Shown one piece after another: positions 42,739 to 51,147 of a DNA stretch of 64,000 nucleotides. Within the stretch, counting starts at the first letter, position 1. Each line of letters begins with the position of its first letter. The position numbers and the translations under genes are program-made. The stretch is from Nocardioides allogilvus (lineage in GTDB: Bacteria; Actinomycetota; Actinomycetes; Propionibacteriales; Nocardioidaceae): assembly GCF_003047285.1 (NCBI RefSeq), contig NZ_PZYX01000002.1, positions 186,001-250,000 of the forward strand, read 5' to 3'. The notes under the pieces were generated by a model, which was not told the origin of the DNA, made no database searches, and saw nothing but the letters and a program-made list of their open reading frames with translations.

Positions 42739-43965
42739 GTGAGTGTGAGCGAGAGCGTCGAAGTCACCGGCCACCTGATGGACAGCGGGATCCTCTCCCG
42801 CATCCTCGACGACATCCGGGAGTACGGCGGCGACTACGTCATCGACCGGTTCGACGTCGGCCACGAGGCCTCCGACACCAGTCGGGCGACGATCGTGGTG
42901 ACCGCCGAGGACGACGAGTCCCTCCAGCGGCTGCTGATGCGCCTGCAGACCCGCGGAGTCAACCAGATCGATCCGGGTGAGGCGTCGGTGACCGTCGCCG
43001 ACCTCGACGGCGTCTTCCCGGACGGCTTCTACTCCACCACCAACCTCGCCACCAAGATCCGCCTCCGCGGCAAGTGGTTCGACGTGGAGAACCCCGAGAT
43101 GGACTGCGGCCTGGTCGTCGACGGCGAGCGCGTCTACACGCTCCCGATGTCGGACGTGAAGATCGGCATGAACATCGTGACCGGCGCCTCGGGCATCAAG
43201 GTGACCGTGCCCGTGATCGAGAAGGGTGGCGACTCCTTCGGCTTCATGGAGTCCGACGTGTCGAGCGAGAAGCCGCAGGCGGTGCTGGTGCGCCAGGTCG
43301 CCGACGGCATGCGCGAGGCCAAGGCCGCCGGCAAGCACGTGCTCTGGGTCGGTGGTCCGGGCGTGGTGCACACCGGTGCCGCCCCCGCGATGGTGGAGCT
43401 GGTCAACGCGGGCTTCGTCGACGTGCTCTTCGCCGGCAACGCGCTCGCCACCCACGACATCGAGTCCTCGCTCTACGGCACCAGCCTCGGCGTCGACCTC
43501 GCGATGGGCCGCGGTGTCGAGCACGGCCACGAGCACCACATCCGAGCGCTCAACACGATCCGCAAGCAGGGCTCGATCCGGGCCGCGGTCGAGAACGGCG
43601 TCCTGACCGGCGGCATCATGCACGCCCTGGTCAAGCACGACAAGCGCTTCGTGCTCGTCGGCTCGGTCCGCGACGACGGGCCGCTGCCCGACGTCTACAC
43701 CGACGTCATCGAGGGCCAGCGCGCGATGCGCGCCGAGCTCACCGACGTGGGCTTCTGCCTGATGGTGGCGACGATGCTGCACTCCGTCGCGACCGGCAAC
43801 ATCCTGCCCGCGTCGATCCCGCTCGTCTGCGTCGACATCAACCCGGCGACGGTCACCAAGCTCGCCGACCGCGGCTCGAGCCAGGCGAAGGGCATCGTCA
43901 CCGATGTCGGGCTGTTCCTCGAGCAGCTCGCGCTGGAGCTGATCCCGGGCTACCGCCGGGGCTGA
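42739..43965 (+). CDS. TIGR00300/LOR-SDH domain protein (ornithine cyclodeaminase type)
   Basis: The 408-residue protein has the N-terminal LOR/SDH domain (GHLMDSGILSRILDDIREYG) and a larger C-terminal domain with KHVLWVGGPGVVHTGAAPAM and FAGNALATHDIESSLYGTSL. This arrangement is that of the TIGR00300 family, related to archaeal ornithine cyclodeaminase and the C-terminal half of cyanobacterial AgrE. It could convert ornithine to proline. GTG 42739 rests on promoter spacing. Its end overlaps the ROK gene by 16 nt. Confidence 0.82.
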   Translation: MSVSESVEVTGHLMDSGILSRILDDIREYGGDYVIDRFDVGHEASDTSRATIVVTAEDDESLQRLLMRLQTRGVNQIDPGEASVTVADLDGVFPDGFYSTTNLATKIRLRGKWFDVENPEMDCGLVVDGERVYTLPMSDVKIGMNIVTGASGIKVTVPVIEKGGDSFGFMESDVSSEKPQAVLVRQVADGMREAKAAGKHVLWVGGPGVVHTGAAPAMVELVNAGFVDVLFAGNALATHDIESSLYGTSLGVDLAMGRGVEHGHEHHIRALNTIRKQGSIRAAVENGVLTGGIMHALVKHDKRFVLVGSVRDDGPLPDVYTDVIEGQRAMRAELTDVGFCLMVATMLHSVATGNILPASIPLVCVDINPATVTKLADRGSSQAKGIVTDVGLFLEQLALELIPGYRRG

Positions 43966-44924
43966 TCGCCCGCGCGTCGCGCCAGCTCGGCCGCACCCAC
44001 GAGTCCCGCCTCGGGACCGAGCAGGGCCGACACAATGGGCGGTACGCCGCGGTGGGCCGCCCCGACCAGTGAGCGCTGCAGCGCGTTGCGGGCCGGTTCG
44101 AGCAGCCGGTCGCCCGCCTGGGAGACCCCGCCGCCGATGACCACGACCTCGGGGTCAAGGGCGGCCACGAGGTTGGCGACGCCGATGCCCAGCCAGTCAC
44201 CGACCGAGGCGAACGCCTGACGGGCGACGAGGTCGCCCTCCTCGGCCGCATCGGTCACCATCGGGCCGGTGAGGTTGTCGGGGTTGCCACCACACGCCTC
44301 CTCGAGCACCGACGGCTGCTCGCCCATGGCCTGGCGGGCGAACCGCACGAGGGCGTTGCCGGAGGAGTACTGCTCCCAGCAGCCCTGTCCCCCGCACTCG
44401 CACGGGTGACCGTTGGGCACGACCTGCATGTGGCCGAACTCCCCCGCCATGCCGTTGGCGCCCCGCACGAGCCGGCCGGCCATCAGGATCCCGCCGCCGA
44501 TACCGGTGCCCATCGTGACCACGACCGCGGACGTGGCGCCTCGCGCGGCGCCGTACGTCCACTCGGCGAGGGCCGCGCAGTTGGCATCGTTGTCGAGGAC
44601 CACTGGGACACCCCAGCGCTCGCTCAGCCGCCGGCGGACTTCCTCGCCCTGCCAGGGCAGGTGCGGGGCGAACATCACGCGTTCGCCGGGCGCGTCGACG
44701 AAGCCGGCGGCGGCGACACCGACCCCGGCGATCGTGGCGCCGTCGGCGGCCTCGAGCACCGCGGCCTCGAGCGCGTCCTCGACCTGTCCGATGTCGACAC
44801 GACGTCCGGGTGTGGCCCGCCGGGCGGTGCGTGACACACGCCCGGACTCGTCGACCACTCCGGCGAGCACCTTGGTGCCCCCGACATCGACGCCGATCCA
44901 GACAGGCGCATTCGCTGAGTTCAC
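43950..44924 (-). CDS. ROK-family sugar kinase (glucokinase type), copy 1
   Basis: The 324-residue kinase has the ATP loop WIGVDVGGTKVLAGVV, the catalytic Asp in VVLDNDANCAALAE, the phosphate-binding VVTMGTGIGGGI and the zinc-binding CECGGQGCWEQY. It should phosphorylate glucose or a related sugar. GTG 44924 is preferred to the GTG at 44942 because CAGGAT ends 6 nt before it. A paralogue lies at 48.6-49.6 kb; the two flank the duplicated TadE/TadG genes. Confidence 0.88.
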   Translation of the reverse strand: MNSANAPVWIGVDVGGTKVLAGVVDESGRVSRTARRATPGRRVDIGQVEDALEAAVLEAADGATIAGVGVAAAGFVDAPGERVMFAPHLPWQGEEVRRRLSERWGVPVVLDNDANCAALAEWTYGAARGATSAVVVTMGTGIGGGILMAGRLVRGANGMAGEFGHMQVVPNGHPCECGGQGCWEQYSSGNALVRFARQAMGEQPSVLEEACGGNPDNLTGPMVTDAAEEGDLVARQAFASVGDWLGIGVANLVAALDPEVVVIGGGVSQAGDRLLEPARNALQRSLVGAAHRGVPPIVSALLGPEAGLVGAAELARRAGDQPRR

Positions 44925-44930
44925 ACCCAG

Positions 44931-44936
44931 ATCCTG
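44931..44936 (-). promoter_or_regulatory. Leaderless -10-like element of ROK copy 1
   Basis: CAGGAT on the minus strand ends 6 nt before the GTG at 44924. Confidence 0.35.
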
Positions 44937-44959
44937 TCGCACCGGGAACCCGCCTACTC

Positions 44960-44971
44960 CATTTGGGGTAA
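44960..44971 (+). promoter_or_regulatory. Motif shared by the two TadE promoters, site 1
   Basis: CATTTGGGGTAA matches CATTTTGGGTCA at 46811-46822 in 10 of 12 bases. It lies 39 nt before the -10 element TAGCCT at 45011-45016, compared with 29 nt in the second promoter, a difference of one DNA turn. Confidence 0.4.
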
Positions 44972-45010
44972 CGATGCCCGACTTCGGTCGTGGGCCACCG
45001 AGGCCCTACC

Positions 45011-45016
45011 TAGCCT
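45011..45016 (+). promoter_or_regulatory. Candidate -10 element of the first TadE/TadG operon
   Basis: TAGCCT lies 24 nt before the ATG at 45041, leaving a short leader with GGAGG as ribosome site. Confidence 0.45.
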
Positions 45017-45040
45017 CGCAGCAACTTCGTGGAGGGCAAC

Positions 45041-45484
45041 ATGTCTGGTCACCGTCGCCGACACAACGCTGAAGAGGGCGCAGCGGCTCTTGAGTTCGCC
45101 CTCGTCGCGCCCATTCTCCTGCTGCTCTTCTTCGGCATCTTCAACGTGGGAATCGTGCTCACCCAACAGCTGTCGCTCAGCAACAGTGCTCGCCAGGCCG
45201 CCAGGTTCGCCGTGGTGGACGTCGAAGGTCGCGCCTGTGGTGACATCGAGGCTGAGGCAAGAAACGCGGCAGCAACCGTCGGAATGAACCCTGGTGACCC
45301 GCTGTATGCACTGAGCGGTGCCACGGGCCCGTGCGAGAGGCCGTGCGCCGGCTCGACCGCCGCGACCAACCTCACGGTGACCCTGAGCTACTACAGCGAC
45401 TTCCTCGTTCCGATGCCGATCCCGGGCTTCCCGCGTGGCATTGACATCGAGGGGGAGGGAATCTTCCGGTGCGAGCACAACTGA
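45041..45484 (+). CDS. tadE: TadE-like pseudopilin, copy 1
   Basis: The 147-residue protein has a TadE N-terminus: basic start, EEGAAALEFALVAPILLLLF with Glu at the fifth place of the helix, then an external part. It carries ACG, GPCERPCAGS and a final GIFRCE, so all four cysteines match those of copy 2. ATG 45041 follows GGAGG by 5 nt. TadG starts 16 nt before its stop. It should be a minor pilin or envelope-located assembly factor of the Tad pilus encoded at 53.7-62.9 kb. Confidence 0.87.
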   Translation: MSGHRRRHNAEEGAAALEFALVAPILLLLFFGIFNVGIVLTQQLSLSNSARQAARFAVVDVEGRACGDIEAEARNAAATVGMNPGDPLYALSGATGPCERPCAGSTAATNLTVTLSYYSDFLVPMPIPGFPRGIDIEGEGIFRCEHN

Positions 45485-46728
45485 GCCAACGGCGCCGTCA
45501 CGAGGAAGGCGCCGTCGCGGTGATGGTCGCGATCTTGTCGGTCGTGCTGTTCACGATCGCCGCCTTCGTGGCGGACCTCGGCGTGGCATACACCTCGAAG
45601 CGACAGCTGCAGACGGCAGCGGATGCAGGGGCCTTGGCCGGCGCGAAGCGGTTCGCCGGAGAACCCGGCAGCTGCCCCCAGCTGAAGGCGGCCTTCTCGG
45701 ACGAGGCCGAGGCCGCAGCAGAAGCGATCGCGACCGAGAACCGAGCCGCCCAGGTCAATGAGGACTTCGACGTGGAGTGCCTGACGACGGGGCCCTACGA
45801 GGGTGCGTTGCAGGTCACCTACCGCGCATCCGGCGACACCCCGACCTACTTCAGCGGCGGCCAGGACGGAGAGGGGATCACCACCGAGCGTGAGGCGAGC
45901 GCCGTCGTTTTCGTCCCCGGCAGCGATCTCAAGCTGCGCCCCTATGGCCTGTGCTCCCTCGACGTCCCTCCCGTCAGCTCGATGCCCACCGGAGTGATCG
46001 AGGTCAAGGGGCCGGGGCAGGCACACGGCGGTTCGGGGTGTCCGGACGTCGAGGGAGGCGGCAACTGGTGGTTCATGAGCTGTCCCGGCACCTCCAGCTC
46101 CGGGATGAACCCGCACGAGGTTGCGACCGCGATCCGCGACGGCTGTGCCAACGGTGCGGAGGTCGTGACGCCCCAGGACGCGACGTCCCCCGCATCCCTG
46201 TCCTCGTCGCTCACGGCACACTGCACGGCCCAGAGCGATGTCAGTCCCTCCTGCCTGGACGCCGACACCGGCGGCAGCAGCCTGTCCAACCCGGACCCGG
46301 TGAGCGCCTGGGGCGACATCTTGGGCGAGACCATCGTCGTGCCCGTCTTCTGCTCGATTCCCACCTGCTCACCGACAACGGTCGACGGGGCAGGCACGGG
46401 CCGTGTCTATCCCGTCTTCAAGCTCGCTGCCGTGGTCGTCTGCGGCTACCACATGTACGACAAGGGCTCGGACGCGAGCGCTGACGGTGACTGTGCCGGC
46501 AACACGTTCACCGACAGCTACGCCGATCTCCTGGGCTGCTCGGGCGCCAACGACGCATGTCTTCCCGCGTGGAACGCGGACGGCACCCCCGCGCCGAACA
46601 GGAAACCCAAGGAGTCCATGCGGTTGTTCCTGAGGTTCGTCCAGGAGGTCAGCGGGGTCACGGTGGTCAAGTGCGACCTGGGCGATGCGTGCGACGGGGG
46701 GCTGCGCCAGATAGCGATGAATCGCTGA
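45469..46728 (+). CDS. TadG-like, cysteine-rich envelope protein, copy 1
   Basis: The 419-residue protein has a TadG-type start (EEGAVAVMVAILSVVLFTIA) with one membrane helix and an AGALAGAKRF segment after it, followed by a large external region. That region holds GGNWWFMSCPG, CGYH and GDCAGNTF. It has sixteen cysteines, each with a counterpart in copy 2, suggesting a disulfide-stabilised surface domain. No VWA motif is visible. GTG 45469 overlaps TadE by 16 nt. Confidence 0.82.
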   Translation: MRAQLSQRRRHEEGAVAVMVAILSVVLFTIAAFVADLGVAYTSKRQLQTAADAGALAGAKRFAGEPGSCPQLKAAFSDEAEAAAEAIATENRAAQVNEDFDVECLTTGPYEGALQVTYRASGDTPTYFSGGQDGEGITTEREASAVVFVPGSDLKLRPYGLCSLDVPPVSSMPTGVIEVKGPGQAHGGSGCPDVEGGGNWWFMSCPGTSSSGMNPHEVATAIRDGCANGAEVVTPQDATSPASLSSSLTAHCTAQSDVSPSCLDADTGGSSLSNPDPVSAWGDILGETIVVPVFCSIPTCSPTTVDGAGTGRVYPVFKLAAVVVCGYHMYDKGSDASADGDCAGNTFTDSYADLLGCSGANDACLPAWNADGTPAPNRKPKESMRLFLRFVQEVSGVTVVKCDLGDACDGGLRQIAMNR

Positions 46729-46810
46729 CGACGTCAGTTCTTCGCATCCGCCTGGACCGATCGGTCAGGCAAATAGTCCCAATGGGCTATCCCGGGCATG
46801 ACGCTCGGGT

Positions 46811-46822
46811 CATTTTGGGTCA
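46811..46822 (+). promoter_or_regulatory. Motif shared by the two TadE promoters, site 2
   Basis: CATTTTGGGTCA lies 29 nt before the -10 element TAGTCT at 46852-46857 and closely matches the site at 44960-44971. Confidence 0.4.
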
Positions 46823-46851
46823 GCCGTGCCCCCTCACGCCCCGACCTTCCC

Positions 46852-46857
46852 TAGTCT
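46852..46857 (+). promoter_or_regulatory. Candidate -10 element of the second TadE/TadG operon
   Basis: TAGTCT lies 40 nt before the ATG at 46898, and AAGGAG stands 7 nt before the ATG. Confidence 0.45.
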
Positions 46858-46897
46858 CCATCTGTTGTCGCGAGCGCGACCGGATCAAGGAGTGGGA

Positions 46898-47350
46898 ATG
46901 CAGCTGCTCAAGCACGCGCGCAGACGCCGGGACGAAGAGGGCGCCGCTGCCCTCGAATTCGCGCTGGTCATCATGCCGCTGCTCCTGGTCGTCGCGGGCA
47001 TCGTCAACTTCGGCTTCGCCTTCGGCCAGCAGATCTCGCTGGACAACGGCGCGCGCGAAGGGGCACGGTTCGCCGCTGTCGACCGTTCGATGCCCGCTTG
47101 TGGACAGATCCAGGCACGCGCCCTTGGTGCGACGTGGGTGAGGAATCCGGCTCCCGCCTTCAGGCTCACCGGCACGCCCGGGCCCTGCGAGCGTCCGTGC
47201 GCCGGCTCCGCGGCCAACACCGAGGTCACGGTTGAGCTGGCGATCACGTCGGAGCCGCTGATCCGCCTGCCGCTCCCGACCTTCGACTTCCCCGGGTTCG
47301 GCGACGTGGCCATGACTGGCAGGGGGGTGTTCCGATGCGAGTACCGCTGA
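46898..47350 (+). CDS. tadE: TadE-like pseudopilin, copy 2
   Basis: The 150-residue protein has the start EEGAAALEFALVIMPLLLVV and external part with GPCERPCAGS and a final GVFRCEYR, closely following copy 1 including four cysteines. ATG 46898 follows AAGGAG by 7 nt. The next TadG gene overlaps it by 16 nt, the same number as in copy 1, so the two pairs arose by tandem duplication of a two-gene block. Confidence 0.87.
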   Translation: MQLLKHARRRRDEEGAAALEFALVIMPLLLVVAGIVNFGFAFGQQISLDNGAREGARFAAVDRSMPACGQIQARALGATWVRNPAPAFRLTGTPGPCERPCAGSAANTEVTVELAITSEPLIRLPLPTFDFPGFGDVAMTGRGVFRCEYR

Positions 47351-48606
47351 ACCGTCGCAAGCGCGACGAACGCGGTGCCATGGCCATCGTCGTGGCCCTG
47401 CTCTTCTTCTTCGTCGTCTTCGGCTTCGCCAGCATCGTCGTCGACGCCGGCCAGGCTGTCGCGAACAAGCGGCAGCTCCAGGGAGCGACGGACGCCGGAG
47501 CGCTGGCAGGCGCCCTCGTCTACACCGACGAGGTGGGCACCTGCCAGCAGCTGGCGGCCAACGGCGCCCTCAGGCTCGAGGCCGAAGACGCGGCCAACGA
47601 CGTCGCCGAGGACAACCGCGGGGGCCAGCAGCAGCTCGAGTTCAACGTTCGCTGCATCACCGATCCCGCCGACCGCTACGTCGGCGGCATCGAGGTCACC
47701 TACGGTGCCGACCGCGACACCCCCAGCTACTTCGGCCCCGGCGGCCCGATCACGGCCGACGCGGACGCACGCGCCGTGACGTTCGTGCCCGGAGCCGCGG
47801 AGCGCTTCCGCCCCTACGGCATCTGCTCCGCCGACGTTCCCCCGGTGGGAGCGATGCCGGGCGCCGTCGTGGAGATCGCCCAGCCCGGCCAGGCGGCCGG
47901 TCGCTCCGGTTGCCCCAGCGCCGACAACGGGGGCAACTGGTGGTTCATGAACTGTCCCGGGTCGCCCAACGGCGGCATGAACCCCGACGCAGTCGCCCAG
48001 GTGCTGAGGGAGGGCTGCGTCAACCCTGCCGAGGTGGTGACGCCCCAGAACCCAGCGTCGGCAAGCACCCTGTCAGCCTCCCTCACGGTCAACTGCAACG
48101 ACCACGGCGACAAGAGCATCAGCTGCCTCGACGCTGAGACCGGCATCAGCGACCTCAAGAACAAGACGCCGGTCGCCGAGTGGACCGGTCTCCTCGGCCA
48201 GACCATCATCGTCCCGGTGTTCTGCGCCAGGAACACCTGCGACCCGACCACGGTGGACGGCAGCGGCACGGGCAACGTCTACCCGGTCTACAAGTTCACG
48301 GCCATCACCATCTGCGGTTACCACATCTACGCCAAGACCTTCGGCGTGAGCTCGACCGGGGACTGCGCCGGCAACACCTTCTCCTCGACCTACGTCGACA
48401 AGCTCGGCTGCGCCAACGACAACGACCCCTGTCTGATGACCTACGACGACAACGGGGTCGCCACCGGCCTGAAGGAGAGGCCCAAGGACTCGGTCCGCCT
48501 CTTCGTGCGGTTCCAGCGCAACGTGGCGGGTCTGGCGAGGCCCACCGGGTGCGTGATCGGCAGTGCCTGCGACGGTGGCCTGCGCATCTCCGCCCTGACG
48601 GAGTAG
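47335..48606 (+). CDS. TadG-like, cysteine-rich envelope protein, copy 2
   Basis: The 423-residue paralogue of the 45469-46728 product starts DERGAMAIVVALLFFFVVF and keeps GGNWWFMNCPG, CGYH, GDCAGNTF and all sixteen cysteines. It contains a single N-terminal membrane helix, so most of it is outside the cell. Divergence between copies is greatest in the loops between cysteines. It converges on ROK copy 2, leaving 9 nt between stops. Confidence 0.82.
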   Translation: MRVPLNRRKRDERGAMAIVVALLFFFVVFGFASIVVDAGQAVANKRQLQGATDAGALAGALVYTDEVGTCQQLAANGALRLEAEDAANDVAEDNRGGQQQLEFNVRCITDPADRYVGGIEVTYGADRDTPSYFGPGGPITADADARAVTFVPGAAERFRPYGICSADVPPVGAMPGAVVEIAQPGQAAGRSGCPSADNGGNWWFMNCPGSPNGGMNPDAVAQVLREGCVNPAEVVTPQNPASASTLSASLTVNCNDHGDKSISCLDAETGISDLKNKTPVAEWTGLLGQTIIVPVFCARNTCDPTTVDGSGTGNVYPVYKFTAITICGYHIYAKTFGVSSTGDCAGNTFSSTYVDKLGCANDNDPCLMTYDDNGVATGLKERPKDSVRLFVRFQRNVAGLARPTGCVIGSACDGGLRISALTE

Positions 48607-48615
48607 TCCCGCAGG

Positions 48616-49560
48616 TCAGGCTCGGGCGAGATCCGCAGCACCGATGAGTCCCGCCGTGGTGCCGAGCTCCGCCTGACGGACCTCGGCAACCGGACGGTGC
48701 CCACGACCGGTGAGCTGTCTGCCGAACGCCGTGCGGATCGGGTCGAGCAGCAGGTCGCCCGCTTCGCTGACGCCGCCGCCGATGGCGACCATCGCCGGGT
48801 CGAGGACGGCCGCCAGTGACGCGATGCCCTCCCCCAGCCAGGTGCCGAGGGCGGTCAGCTGCTCGATCGCGAAGCCGTCGCCGGCCCGTGCCGCCTCGGT
48901 GATGAGTGGGCCGGTGATCGCGGCGACGTCGCCGCCGGCCCGGTCGAGCAGGTCGCGTGCGCTGCCACCCTGCGCAGCGGCACGCGCCTCGCGGACCAGC
49001 GCGGTGCCTGAGCCGTAGGCCTCCAGGCACCCGAGGTTGCCGCACCCACAGGGGATCCCGTCGCGCACGACGCGCAGGTGCCCGATCTCGGCGGCGATGC
49101 CGAAGGCGCCGCGGTGCAGTCGTCCGTCGAGGACGATGCCACCACCGACTCCGGTGCCCACGGTGACCAGGAGCAGGTCGTCGACGTCCTTGCCTGCGCC
49201 GAAGGCGAACTCACCCCACGCGGCCGCGTTGGCGTCGTTCTCCACCACGACCGGCAGGTGGACCCTGGCCTCGAGCTCGGCCTTGAGGTCGAGGTCGCGC
49301 CACGCCAGGTTGGGGGCGAACAGGACGCGCGCACGGTGGCTGTCGACGTACCCCGCTGCACCCACACCGACACAGGCGATGTCGTGGCGGGCGGCGAGGT
49401 CGGTGACAAGGCCGGCGATCGCGTCCTCGATCGCCTCGACGTCGTCGGCCGGGGACTCCACCCGGAGCTCCTCGAGCACGCGTCCGTGGGCGTCCACGAC
49501 TCCCCCGGCGATCTTGGTGCCACCGACGTCGATGCCGCAGGCCAACGGGCCCGGCGTCAC
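48616..49560 (-). CDS. ROK-family sugar kinase (glucokinase type), copy 2
   Basis: The 314-residue kinase begins GPLACGIDVGGTKIAGGVV and has VVVENDANAAAWGEFAFGAG, VTVGTGVGGGIVLDG and zinc-binding CGCGNLGCLEAY. The GTG at 49560 overlaps the preceding stop (GTGA) with GAGGAG 7 nt upstream, and is preferred to an ATG at 49578. Its place after the ArsA operon is like that of glkA in Streptomyces coelicolor, as I recall it, so this copy is the better candidate for the housekeeping glucokinase. Confidence 0.89.
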   Translation of the reverse strand: MTPGPLACGIDVGGTKIAGGVVDAHGRVLEELRVESPADDVEAIEDAIAGLVTDLAARHDIACVGVGAAGYVDSHRARVLFAPNLAWRDLDLKAELEARVHLPVVVENDANAAAWGEFAFGAGKDVDDLLLVTVGTGVGGGIVLDGRLHRGAFGIAAEIGHLRVVRDGIPCGCGNLGCLEAYGSGTALVREARAAAQGGSARDLLDRAGGDVAAITGPLITEAARAGDGFAIEQLTALGTWLGEGIASLAAVLDPAMVAIGGGVSEAGDLLLDPIRTAFGRQLTGRGHRPVAEVRQAELGTTAGLIGAADLARA

Positions 49561-49964
49561 GTCGTCTCCTCGGGCCATTCCTCACCGGTGTCGTCGAGGT
49601 CGATGTGCTCGACACCGCCGCGGTCCGACCCGGCCGGCGGTGTCGCAGTCGCCAGGATCCCGGCGGCCGCCTGGGCGAGCGAGGCCGCAGCCGTGGTCAG
49701 GTGGGCCTTCACCTCCGGGCTCAGCTGGCGTACGGCGTGCACGGCACGGCACACGGGACAGACCGTGCACTCGGCGGAGCCGGTGGCCAGGTGGTCGTTG
49801 ATGTCGTGGGCCGCGGCGGCGGCGTGCTCGGACAGCCCGGTGACGGTGTCACCGAGCCCGGAGCCCTGCTCCCGCGCCCAGCCGTTGAGGGCGCCGAACA
49901 GCTTGGCCGCCTCTTCGGCGAGCGAGCCGACCTCGGCGCCGCGTCCGTCTTCGGTGTCGCTCAC
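49557..49964 (-). CDS. Small conserved protein with CxxC motif (DUF5304-like)
   Basis: The 135-residue helical protein is Ala-rich and has CTVCPVCRAVHAVRQL in the middle, which could bind a metal, and an acidic C-terminus. It resembles the small DUF5304-type proteins that follow ArsA genes in streptomycetes. GTG 49964 overlaps the ArsA stop, and its stop overlaps the ROK start, so the three genes are coupled. Function unknown. Confidence 0.72.
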   Translation of the reverse strand: MSDTEDGRGAEVGSLAEEAAKLFGALNGWAREQGSGLGDTVTGLSEHAAAAAHDINDHLATGSAECTVCPVCRAVHAVRQLSPEVKAHLTTAAASLAQAAAGILATATPPAGSDRGGVEHIDLDDTGEEWPEETT

Positions 49965-51130
49965 GACGCCCCTTCCTTGAATCTGACCTGGAGCTCGCCG
50001 CCGACCACGCGGGCACCAGCGATCTGGTGACGACTCAGCCCCGGCGGCAGCGTGAGGAGACGACGATACGACGCCACGCTGACCACGAGCTCGTCGCCAT
50101 GCCTGGCGAGACCGACCTCCTCGCGGGTGACGTAGGGCAGGGCCAGGTGCACCACGGCACCCGAGGTGGTGCGGGTGATCCGGAAGGGGCCCGTGCCCTC
50201 CTGGACGGCCAGTGGGTCGGCGCCGGCATAGACCTCGCAGGCGAGGTCGTGCAGCGCGCTCACGCCGACCGGTTCCCCGGTGCGGTAGACCGAGCGCCAC
50301 AGCGGCAGGCCCGCGAACGACTCGCTGACCTGCTCCAGCACCTCGCCCTGGGCCGCGACCCAGCCGGCACGCCACTCGTCGGCGTCCTCGGCCGGGAAGA
50401 TGCGGTTGACCACGACGCCGTCAACGCGATAGCCGAACAGCGAGAGCATCGTGAAGGAGCGGCGCGCCTCGGCGAGCACCACCGACTCGGGGGTCAGGAC
50501 GATCCGCACGCTGGCGTCGGGGCCGGTGAGCAGCTCGTGGACCTCGTCGAGCTCGGCGTGCAGGCGCTCGATCGCACCGAACACCGAGTCCTCCGGCATC
50601 GGCACCTTCGCCGCCCTCGACAGCATCGGTCCGAGCGCCTTCACGATCCTGCGCTCGACCGGGAAGATCCGCTCCATGTACCACCCGAGCGCCTCCGGCA
50701 GCGCGAGCAGCCGCAGCGTCTCGGCGGTCGGCGCGCAGTCGACGATGATGACGTCCCACTGGCCGCTCAGCGCCTGGGCCCGCAGCTCGAGCAGGGCCAG
50801 CACCTCCTCGGCACCGGGGATGACGGCCAGCTCCTCGGCCGCCACCGGGTCGACGCCGGCGACGTCGAGCACGCGCAGGAGATAGGACTGGATCTCGGCC
50901 CACGACTGCTCGAAGCGCAGCTGGGCGTCCACCTGCTGGACGAACAGCCCGGGGGCGACCTCGGTGGGTTCGGCGCCGGCCGGGGCACCGAACGCGTCGG
51001 CGAGCGAGTGCGCCGCGTCAGTCGACAGCACGAGCGTGCGCTGTCCGGAGGCGGCCGAGAGTGTCGCCGTACCAGCCGCGACGGTGGACTTACCGACGCC
51101 ACCCTTGCCGGTGAAGAGAAGGATCCGCAC
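49961..51130 (-). CDS. ArsA-family ATPase
   Basis: The 389-residue protein has a deviant Walker A FTGKGGVGKSTVAAGTA at the N-terminus, the switch region VLSTDAAHSLADAFG and DVIIVDCAPTAETLRLL. A C-terminal beta-rich domain (after residue 310) resembles the HSP20-like domain of actinobacterial ArsA/Get3 relatives. One ATPase domain only, as in Rv2184c. No arsenic pump is nearby, so a role in protein targeting or envelope biology is more likely than arsenite export. Confidence 0.88.
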   Translation of the reverse strand: MRILLFTGKGGVGKSTVAAGTATLSAASGQRTLVLSTDAAHSLADAFGAPAGAEPTEVAPGLFVQQVDAQLRFEQSWAEIQSYLLRVLDVAGVDPVAAEELAVIPGAEEVLALLELRAQALSGQWDVIIVDCAPTAETLRLLALPEALGWYMERIFPVERRIVKALGPMLSRAAKVPMPEDSVFGAIERLHAELDEVHELLTGPDASVRIVLTPESVVLAEARRSFTMLSLFGYRVDGVVVNRIFPAEDADEWRAGWVAAQGEVLEQVSESFAGLPLWRSVYRTGEPVGVSALHDLACEVYAGADPLAVQEGTGPFRITRTTSGAVVHLALPYVTREEVGLARHGDELVVSVASYRRLLTLPPGLSRHQIAGARVVGGELQVRFKEGAS

Positions 51131-51147
51131 GCGTCAGGACTGCGCGC

